In this document: positions 19,101-25,554 of the stretch, one piece after another
How the letters are laid out: each line of letters opens with the position of its first letter
Position numbering within the stretch: position 1 is the stretch's first letter
Program-made: the position numbers and the translations under genes
Source: Chloroflexota bacterium
Lineage (GTDB): Bacteria > Chloroflexota > Anaerolineae > Aggregatilineales > Phototrophicaceae
Length of the DNA stretch: 35,203 nucleotides
Reading direction: 5' to 3'
Assembly: GCA_011523735.1 (NCBI GenBank)
Contig: WTGB01000031.1
Coordinates: forward strand, 1-35,203
Notes under the pieces: model-generated
Databases searched by the model: none
Told to the model about the DNA's origin: nothing
What the model saw: the letters and a program-made list of their open reading frames with translations, nothing else

Positions 19101-21500
19101 TTACTGGATGTCTAATACGAACGGCAAGACGCCAACTGTGCCTTCGCCAGTGACTTCCGCCCCGCGGACAGGCAGCCGTGTGATGGCGCCTGTTTCATTG
19201 TCGCTGCTATACATGACTACCCATATTCGATAGTTTCCTGGCTCGGCATGGGCTGGTATTCTAATCGCCCGGTTATCCCAAACCGGGATTCCAGCTTCCC
19301 ATCCGGATGCACGCGCAAACCCGCCTTGAGGACCGGAGTCAAAGCCCTGCGCAATGAGAAGGCTCGAAGTCGCGTCAACGATAAAAGCGGCCACTGTATA
19401 GTCACGATTGAGCTTGGCCTCCGTTTGCCAAAGCAGCGAAAATGGAACCGCTTCACCGGGCTGATAGTGAATGCCATTCGGCAGGATGTAGCTGATAAGT
19501 CGCACGGAATCCCCAAAGCGCAGATCTGTCGCCGCATCGCCATAGAACAGCGACATCGGATCGGGCGCGGCTGCGCTTGTACTGTATTCCAGCAGTCGTA
19601 CCGTGTCGTCGGGCGTGGTCAAACTTACGTCTTGGATGAGATAATAGTGCATGGCCAGATAGCGCTCCAGCGGACGAAAGCTCCATCGCATAAACGGGCT
19701 CGTATTGTCCAGGATCCACAGCCGATCATGATGGCTCGCCAAGTGCTGAATGACCCGCAAGCTCCCTACATCAAACCAGCTATTGGGATTGTTGGATACG
19801 ACTTGCGCCGGCTGTCTGTCGCTCGCTGCCTGAGCCAAGGGGCGGGGCACCACAATAGTCCGCGGTCCCTCGCCATCAAAATGGTTCAGGACGAAGTTGC
19901 CGTAATCGTTGCTCGTCAGCAGCAAGATGTCGCCGGGCTGGGCTTCCTCTGCGAGATAGTCGCGAACTTCATGCAGCGCCATCTGGGCTGATTGCGTGCG
20001 CGGGTCCCGATCGTATGCCGCAGTGAGATTGAGCAAAATGAGATTGACGCAAATTATTGCCATCAGCGGCGCTGTGTAACGCCAGCGACTGCGCCTGTGA
20101 CGGAGCAGTCGCAGCAAAGCCCAAATGGTCACCCCGGCAAGCAGCGCGAAGCTGATGCCCCAAACTGGCATCTGCGCGCGCGTCCAGAGAAAGTCGAGAC
20201 CCAAATCCCCCCATCGTTGCGGCAGCAGCGCCCAGCGGAAGTATTCTGGCTGAAACATTGAGGGAAGCCACTCTGCCAGTCCCTGTGATTCCAGCGGCAA
20301 CATGCTGCCGTAATGTGTCCAACTCAAGGAAACGCCGCTGAATTGAATCCAGATGCCATAAAGCAGCAGGATCGCCCAAATCAGGCGGACGCGACTTTTA
20401 CCGCGCAACATTGTTTCGGCCACGGGAGCACTTGCCAACATGACTACTGGGATCACTGGCAAAAGAAAACGCGGTGGCCAGCTTAGACCGCCAAACCAGT
20501 GCGCGCCGGTAGCCAGCGCATGACCGATCGCGTAGCACATCAACCACGTAACGATCGTGAGGACGAGCCAGTACCTGCGTTGACGCCAAAGCATGCCGCA
20601 GCCAGCGACCGCCAGCAAAATGATAGGAGAGCTGCCCCAAAGACTTGCTCCGGGGCTAAGGAGGTAACTGCGAAGGGCGATACCAGCATACTCCGTTATG
20701 AAGCCAAATTGAGCAAAGATTGCGCTTAACGTATCCGGCAGCGGATCAAGGAACATCAGCACGGCAATGATTGTGGCTGCTAAGGTCAGCAGCAACAGTG
20801 CTAACTGGCGTGGAAAGCGCCGATCCGGGTTATGGACCTCCGGCAGAGCGAAAATCAGCGCTGCCGGAATCGCAAACGCGGCGGAAAACTTGGTCAAATA
20901 TGCCAGGTATAATCCCGCAGCGGCGGCTATAAGGCTTAGCAGCCGGATAATTGCCCCGCGGCCTTTCCCGCAATGGATCAATAGAAGCGCCGCCAGTATA
21001 AATAATGCGCTTAGGGGTTCGCGAAAAAACGTTTGTGAATATGCCCAGAGGTTTGTTCCCAAGCCAGCTGTCAACCCAACGATGGCGGCCGCGGCATCGC
21101 TGAAGTCTAGCGCGCGTACCAGACAATAGAGCAGACCGATGCTGAGCGATGTGACGATAACGTTGAACAGCCAGACGGTATGAATATTGCCGAGACGAGG
21201 CAGGGAATCAGCTAATCGGAGCAACGGCGCCGCCAGCTGCGCATTCAGTCGTTCCTCGACATCATATTCGTGCAGCGGCAGTGCGGATTCTTCGCGTATG
21301 ATCAGTGCTGGCTTGAACCAGTTTGATTCGTCCATCAGCCAGTCGCCATAACGCGCCTGACTGCTTACGGCGTCCAGCGCCCGCAACGTATCCCCGGACT
21401 GGATAACCGCCCGGAACGTCAACATGTAAACGCTCAGCGTCAAGGTGACGAGCAGCAGGAATATGCTGAATGAATATGTTTTCGAACTTGAGAAGGACAT
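19101..21500 (-). CDS. polytopic membrane glycosyltransferase-like protein with C-terminal beta domain
   Basis: The 799-residue product has an N-terminal membrane anchor (~10-30), about 10-12 membrane segments to residue ~480, and a soluble extracytoplasmic C-terminus. The layout fits GT-C enzymes, but the Asp-Glu catalytic pair of the first loop is not as clear as in the 7469-10093 protein, so activity is inferred. Residues ~680-795 form a beta domain (PGEAVPFSLLWQ, then DYTVAAFIVD, then GNYRIWVVMY) of the same kind as the repeats in that other protein. The ATG at 21500 is chosen because the hydrophobic anchor starts there; the longer frame to 21662 only overlaps the upstream regulator gene. 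It lies 16 nt after the XRE gene, probably in one transcript. Confidence 0.72.
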   Translation of the reverse strand: MSFSSSKTYSFSIFLLLVTLTLSVYMLTFRAVIQSGDTLRALDAVSSQARYGDWLMDESNWFKPALIIREESALPLHEYDVEERLNAQLAAPLLRLADSLPRLGNIHTVWLFNVIVTSLSIGLLYCLVRALDFSDAAAAIVGLTAGLGTNLWAYSQTFFREPLSALFILAALLLIHCGKGRGAIIRLLSLIAAAAGLYLAYLTKFSAAFAIPAALIFALPEVHNPDRRFPRQLALLLLTLAATIIAVLMFLDPLPDTLSAIFAQFGFITEYAGIALRSYLLSPGASLWGSSPIILLAVAGCGMLWRQRRYWLVLTIVTWLMCYAIGHALATGAHWFGGLSWPPRFLLPVIPVVMLASAPVAETMLRGKSRVRLIWAILLLYGIWIQFSGVSLSWTHYGSMLPLESQGLAEWLPSMFQPEYFRWALLPQRWGDLGLDFLWTRAQMPVWGISFALLAGVTIWALLRLLRHRRSRWRYTAPLMAIICVNLILLNLTAAYDRDPRTQSAQMALHEVRDYLAEEAQPGDILLLTSNDYGNFVLNHFDGEGPRTIVVPRPLAQAASDRQPAQVVSNNPNSWFDVGSLRVIQHLASHHDRLWILDNTSPFMRWSFRPLERYLAMHYYLIQDVSLTTPDDTVRLLEYSTSAAAPDPMSLFYGDAATDLRFGDSVRLISYILPNGIHYQPGEAVPFSLLWQTEAKLNRDYTVAAFIVDATSSLLIAQGFDSGPQGGFARASGWEAGIPVWDNRAIRIPAHAEPGNYRIWVVMYSSDNETGAITRLPVRGAEVTGEGTVGVLPFVLDIQ

Positions 21501-21516
21501 TAATCGGTCGTCACAG

Positions 21517-22329
21517 TCATGTTCGCGACCGGCCGTTGTTGTCACGCCTTTCTCGAATGATAGCGAAGAGCGCGGACGCGATCCGATCCAGATCCTCGCG
21601 ATCAATATCGCGGAAGGCCATCGCCAGACGAATGAAAGCCCGATTCCGGTAGTCCTCGGCAAATTCTACCAAGTCCGCATCCCCGTCCGTCGCGATGGTA
21701 TATTCTCGCGCTGTTTGTCTTTTCTTTATACGACTGAAACCGCCTGTATCAGTGAAATAGCTTAAGTCCCGCTCGACAGCTCGCGCCAGCATCGTCAAAT
21801 GGTGAAGCGGTATCGTCGATTCGCCATATTCGTATCGCTTCAAAAGCGCTAAATCGAGTCCCGCTTTTGCGCTCATATCTTCTAAACTGATCTCTTGCGC
21901 CAGGCGCGCGGACTGTAGCAGAGCGCCAACTAACCGCTGCCTGATTCGCAAATACTCGTCGTATTCTGTCTGAGACTGGTCTACTGCGCTCAAAGATTCA
22001 TCGATCATGGGCGCCTTGAAGCAACTGGCCAACCCTTCCAGTTGCGGCAAACTTGGCACGCGCTTGCCAAGTTCCCAGTCTTCGATTATCTCTGGCTCCA
22101 CGCTCAAGTACCGCGCGCACTCTTCCGCGCTGCGTTCGGCGGCGAGCCTGCCTTGCCGTATGAGCACTCCAAGGATTTTGCCCCGCAGGCAATATGCCTC
22201 GTCGTGATTCACATGCGCAGAATCGGTAGGTACCGAAGATTGCAGCGTCCTTAAGGCCACTTGCGTCAGGTCAACATAGTCCATGTTGGATATCCGATTG
22301 TCAACTGATTTGCCGGTCTCATCAAACAC
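21517..22329 (-). CDS. XRE-family regulator with two helix-turn-helix domains
   Basis: The 270-residue protein contains two XRE-type HTH domains in tandem, at ~49-106 (EECARYLSVEPEIIEDWELG) and ~129-192 (LEDMSAKAGLDLALLKRYEYG). Each shows the pattern of a recognition helix followed by W/Y-E-x-G. A C-terminal helical, Arg/Asp-rich tail follows (~215-270). No ligand or peptidase domain is seen. The start is either GTG at 22329 or ATG at 22284; neither has a strong ribosome binding site. It has a good promoter at 22420-22448, and its stop is 16 nt before the membrane glycosyltransferase gene, so it may control that gene and itself. Targets are unknown. Confidence 0.8.
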   Translation of the reverse strand: MFDETGKSVDNRISNMDYVDLTQVALRTLQSSVPTDSAHVNHDEAYCLRGKILGVLIRQGRLAAERSAEECARYLSVEPEIIEDWELGKRVPSLPQLEGLASCFKAPMIDESLSAVDQSQTEYDEYLRIRQRLVGALLQSARLAQEISLEDMSAKAGLDLALLKRYEYGESTIPLHHLTMLARAVERDLSYFTDTGGFSRIKKRQTAREYTIATDGDADLVEFAEDYRNRAFIRLAMAFRDIDREDLDRIASALFAIIRERRDNNGRSRT

Positions 22330-22419
22330 GCGAAGAGCCCGGAATCTCGCGGTTTTCTTGACTTTCCGTTTTCCGCAACTGCTCCTTGCCCGCGCAAGAA
22401 CCCTGCAACCGTGTCAAGG

Positions 22420-22448
22420 ATTATAGACTTGAGCACTTGAGCAGGCAA
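22420..22448 (-). promoter_or_regulatory. sigma70-type promoter for the XRE-glycosyltransferase operon
   Basis: On the minus strand TTGCCT (22443-22448, 4/6 match to the -35 consensus) is followed after 17 bp by a perfect TATAAT (22420-22425). The start of transcription would be near 22413, giving an 85-130-nt leader depending on the start codon used. Confidence 0.62.
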
Positions 22449-22587
22449 GCTGGCTGCGCCCGATTATAGATTCCATATCGTTGCTGCCGAGCGACTGTGG
22501 CGAAAAGTCCCTCACTCATTTTGAGTTGAAGACTGGACATGTTTGAAATGTAGGGACGACTGACGGGCTGTGTCGGCGGCTTAGTGG

Positions 22588-22653
22588 GTGTCTACGCGAC
22601 CGGTGGTCAGTGTCTACGCGACCCTCGGAGGTTAATTTCTCCTATGCGCGACC
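22588..22653 (+). repeat. cluster of direct repeats GTGTCTACGCGACC
   Basis: Two identical 14-bp copies lie at 22588-22601 and 22610-22623 (22-bp period). A degenerate third copy, CTATGCGCGACC, is at 22642-22653, and a fourth, GTGTCTGCGCGACC, is at 22991-23004. All are in the same orientation. Multiple short direct repeats can be transposase-binding sites at the end of an IS21/IS481-like element or operator arrays; no transposase is present nearby. Confidence 0.65.
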
Positions 22654-22663
22654 ATTTAGTCGC
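22642..22663 (+). repeat. hairpin repeat, copy 1 (GCGAC/GTCGC)
   Basis: Within the third direct-repeat copy, GCGAC (22648-22652) pairs with GTCGC (22659-22663) over a 6-nt loop. The extended unit TGCGCGACC + TTT + GTCGCC recurs at 22996-23015. Confidence 0.55.
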
Positions 22664-22748
22664 CTATTCCCTCGCCAAATCTGCTACACTGATTCCGCTT
22701 GCGCCTTAACAACCTGATACGTCTGCTCCTTGGTCCCCAAAGGAAACG

Positions 22749-22800
22749 GGTTTTGTTGGACAAAAAAATATTCGGTTTACGATAAAACTCCAACAAAACC
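22749..22800. repeat. perfect 12-bp inverted repeat with 28-nt A/T-rich spacer
   Basis: GGTTTTGTTGGA (22749-22760) is the exact reverse complement of TCCAACAAAACC (22789-22800). The spacer contains a run of seven A. No T tract follows, so it does not look like a simple terminator for either neighbour. Confidence 0.75.
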
Positions 22801-22990
22801 GCAAATTGTCCTGCAAAAGCGCCACAAACGCGCCAGGCCTCTTTGCAATATACATTACATCCTCCGGCAATTATTGTGCTTTGCGATTCTCTCCAATTAA
22901 AACGCTCAGTCTTCCGGCAGTTTATCCGGAAGGGACGTTGCGGCAAAGACATTATTCATGGGCAAGCCTTGTGGAAACGACATTCGGTCT

Positions 22991-23015
22991 GTGTCTGCGC
23001 GACCTTTGCGTCGCC
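22991..23015 (+). repeat. hairpin repeat, copy 2 (GCGAC/GTCGC)
   Basis: GTGTCTGCGCGACC (22991-23004) is followed by TTTGC and GTCGCC. GCGAC (22999-23003) can pair with GTCGC (23010-23014). It is the same kind of unit as at 22642-22663, about 350 bp away and in direct orientation. Confidence 0.55.
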
Positions 23016-23109
23016 CGAAACCTGCAACCAAGAGGGGATATTCCTCACATTGCAGCCGCCTGACCCAACCGCTAGAATCGACATCGCCAGACCTGAGGAG
23101 ATACAAAAC

Positions 23110-23964
23110 ATGCCCAACAAGGCGCACCATGAAATCAACCGACTTTCATGGAACGAAGGCACAAAGGCGCACAACAGCCACAAGGGCGACCAGGCCGCCT
23201 TTTTTCGCGCCGGCGGCAGCACCTTGTTTCATGAGGAGCAAACACTGCTTGGCGACATCTCGGGCAAGACCTTGCTGCATCTGCAATGTAATAGCGGCCA
23301 AGACAGCTTGAGTATCGTCAGCCATCTCGGCGCCGCGGTCACCGGCGTCGATATCAGCGACGAAGCGATTCGCTTTGCTCGTGAGTTGGCGCGTGATAGT
23401 GGCATACCGGCCGAGTTCATCCGCGCCGATGTATACGACTTTTTCGATCAGCATGTCCAGCTTTTTGATGTCGCCTTTTCCTCCTATGGCGCAATCTGCT
23501 GGCTGTCCGATATACAGACTTGGGGCCAAGGCATCGCCAGTTGCCTGAAGTCAGGCGGGAGATTTGTACTGGTGGATTTTCACCCGGCTCTGATGATGTT
23601 TGATGCGCAATGGCGGCTAAGCGACGATTATATGGGCGGCGTCGCCTATGAATACGATTCGGGTGTTGGAGACTATGTTGCTATGACTGGCGCGGCAGCC
23701 GGGATCGATTCACTTGAAGCGGGCATTTGTGACTTTCACAATCCCTATCCGGGTGTTGAATATAAGTGGGGCGTTGCGGAAATCGTTACTGCTATAATTG
23801 ATGCGGGTTTGCAGCTGACGCATCTGAAGGAGTATGCCTATAGCAACCTCTTCAAACCATTCCCGGATATGCAGGCAATCGGTGGTCTGCGTTTCGCAGT
23901 GCCAGCGCATTTGCCGCAGAATGTTCCGCTGATGTTCAGCTTGGTTGCCGAGTTGACGCCGTGA
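23110..23964 (+). CDS. class I SAM-dependent methyltransferase
   Basis: The 284-residue protein has the Rossmann-type methyltransferase core: motif I LLHLQCNSGQDSL (~54-66), the acidic strand VTGVDIS (~76-82), and the post-II RADVYDF (~103-109). It resembles small-molecule (UbiE/Methyltransf_11/25-type) enzymes with a C-terminal extension holding conserved aromatic residues (EYKWGVAEIV near 216-225). The substrate is unknown. The ATG at 23110 is chosen because GAGGAG (23095-23100) lies 9 nt upstream; homology does not extend into the open frame before it. The stop overlaps the start of the SGNH gene by 4 nt (GTGA), so the two are translationally coupled. Confidence 0.88.
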   Translation: MPNKAHHEINRLSWNEGTKAHNSHKGDQAAFFRAGGSTLFHEEQTLLGDISGKTLLHLQCNSGQDSLSIVSHLGAAVTGVDISDEAIRFARELARDSGIPAEFIRADVYDFFDQHVQLFDVAFSSYGAICWLSDIQTWGQGIASCLKSGGRFVLVDFHPALMMFDAQWRLSDDYMGGVAYEYDSGVGDYVAMTGAAAGIDSLEAGICDFHNPYPGVEYKWGVAEIVTAIIDAGLQLTHLKEYAYSNLFKPFPDMQAIGGLRFAVPAHLPQNVPLMFSLVAELTP

Positions 23965-25541
23965 CCAATGCTGCGCCAGCGCGGAGCTACGATCCCGTGG
24001 GAGTTTTGTCGCGCAGCCTCTTCGGTTTCGCCCTCGCCGCCTGGATTCCCCTGTGTCTTACATTTGTCTTGCTATTGTTGGCGCCGTCATCGCCACAAGC
24101 GTCTTACGCCCACTTGCAGAATATAATCCTAATCGGCTTTGCTGCCGCGACGCTGCTGGCGCTTCTAATCTTGGTTTGGCTCTTCCGCCTGGATTTGGCG
24201 ACATCTAAAGGCATTGCCGCAAGATTAGGGCGGATTTTGAATCGACCTCGGCTATCAGCGGCTCTGCTATTCTTGCTGGCCGAGCTGAACATACTGGCGC
24301 AAGTGCTGTTACGAGATATCGCGCCCAGTTTCACAGAGCCTTCAAGATTTCTCCTCTTCTGTTGGTCGCTTGTCTTCGGCGGCTTGCTCCTAACCCTCCA
24401 TTGGCGGGGCTTCAGGCGCGCATTTCGCCACAATCGCGACGCTTTGGCAATTGCGGGCATCATCATAGTCGCTTTGTGCTTGGGTTTGCTGCTGGCGCTG
24501 CTGACCAGTCGTATCGTTACGGCGACGGGCTTGCATGACCGATTGCGGGGTAGACTGGATTACCGTCCGCTCAGCTTTATCGACGATGGCGAAGCGCCAA
24601 CAGCAGAAGAATTCTGGGAGGGACAAGGGCAAACAAAGGTGCGCTGGCTGCCCTATAGCTATTGGGCGGTAGAGTCATACGAAAGCGAATTTATCAACGT
24701 GAATAAAATCGGTCTGCGAGAAACGCTCTCGCTTGTCGAAGGCGCAAACGCGCCTAAAGTCTACTTCTTCGGTGGTTCGACAGCTTGGGGTGAAGGCGCG
24801 CGCGACGCGTACACGATCCCGTCTCAGGTGGCGCGCTTACTGGCCGATCGAGATACTCCAGCAGCGGTTCTAAACTACGCGCAAACGGGCTACGTCAGCA
24901 CACAAGACCTTATCTTATTCCAACGGCAACTGGCTCTGGGCAATCTGCCGGATTTGGCTGTGTTTTATCAGGGCTTCAACGATATCTATGCCGCGAATCT
25001 GCCGGGTAGTATGGCGGGTGTTCCCTTAGACGAAATACAACGTGTTAACGATGTTGAGGCAGGGCGACTCTTGCGTCAGGGGCAACCGGTTCTGCGCCCA
25101 TTCAATGCGAGCAGCGCAGATCTAAATTGGCATTTGGTAACTTCGGGCGGCGCCAGCGCGGAAGAAATTGTCGCAAACTGGCTCGGCAATCGCCGGCTGA
25201 TTCGCGCCGCGGCGGACGAATATGGCGTCCGTGTTTTGTTTGTCTGGCAGCCGGCGCTATTCGCCAAGGAGAATCTGTCCGAATTCGAAGTGCAAATCGC
25301 AGCCGAGCGCGAACGGTCGCTGCCTGGTTTTATGAATTTGTACCGGGATGTGGATAGTCTTATGCGCGAGATTGCCATGGCGGAATCTTGGGATGATGTC
25401 ATCATACTTTCGGACTTGTTCCGAGAAATTGACGAGCAAATCTTCTTCGACCTTGTCCACATCAATGAAATTGGAAACCGTCACGTCGCCGAAGCTATCG
25501 TGGACAAAATCGCTGAGCGCCTGAATCTGAATGCTCGCTAG
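23961..25541 (+). CDS. membrane-anchored SGNH/GDSL-hydrolase-like protein
   Basis: The 526-residue product begins with about five membrane segments (residues ~17-40, 52-75, 98-118, 130-147, 163-185), followed by an extracytoplasmic domain with SGNH signatures. Block I is GGSTAWGEG (~270-278, Ser as nucleophile), block III is YQGFNDI (~336-342, Gly and Asn of the oxyanion hole) and block V is DLVHINE (~497-503, Asp-x2-His). All four catalytic positions are present. Such proteins are esterases or acyl-transfer enzymes acting on surface glycans or lipids; the substrate here is not known. The GTG start overlaps the methyltransferase stop. Only 13 bp separate its stop from that of the converging GH117 gene. 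Confidence 0.83.
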   Translation: MTNAAPARSYDPVGVLSRSLFGFALAAWIPLCLTFVLLLLAPSSPQASYAHLQNIILIGFAAATLLALLILVWLFRLDLATSKGIAARLGRILNRPRLSAALLFLLAELNILAQVLLRDIAPSFTEPSRFLLFCWSLVFGGLLLTLHWRGFRRAFRHNRDALAIAGIIIVALCLGLLLALLTSRIVTATGLHDRLRGRLDYRPLSFIDDGEAPTAEEFWEGQGQTKVRWLPYSYWAVESYESEFINVNKIGLRETLSLVEGANAPKVYFFGGSTAWGEGARDAYTIPSQVARLLADRDTPAAVLNYAQTGYVSTQDLILFQRQLALGNLPDLAVFYQGFNDIYAANLPGSMAGVPLDEIQRVNDVEAGRLLRQGQPVLRPFNASSADLNWHLVTSGGASAEEIVANWLGNRRLIRAAADEYGVRVLFVWQPALFAKENLSEFEVQIAAERERSLPGFMNLYRDVDSLMREIAMAESWDDVIILSDLFREIDEQIFFDLVHINEIGNRHVAEAIVDKIAERLNLNAR

Positions 25542-25554
25542 GCAGAATCGCAGG

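Larger units (their letters stand above)
22330..23109. other. 780-bp intergenic region rich in repeats
   Basis: This divergent gap between the XRE gene and the methyltransferase gene has no supportable gene. It contains the promoter at 22420-22448, a cluster of direct repeats (22588-22653 and 22991-23004), two short GCGAC/GTCGC hairpins, a 12-bp inverted repeat (22749-22800) and a 7-bp palindrome CTTCCGG (22911-22917)/CCGGAAG (22926-22932). A rightward frame entering the methyltransferase gene from 22843 crosses several of these elements and is taken as non-coding. Confidence 0.6.

Noticed and set aside
21501..21662. N-terminal extension of the second glycosyltransferase
   Set aside because: It would overlap the end of the XRE gene in another frame, and the hydrophobic anchor begins just after the ATG at 21500.
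22588..22653. CRISPR array
   Set aside because: Repeats are only 14 bp, spacing is 8-18 bp, copies degenerate quickly, and there are no cas genes.
22843..23109. N-terminal extension of the methyltransferase
   Set aside because: It covers repeats and a palindrome, lacks homology-like features, and the ATG at 23110 has GAGGAG at ideal distance.
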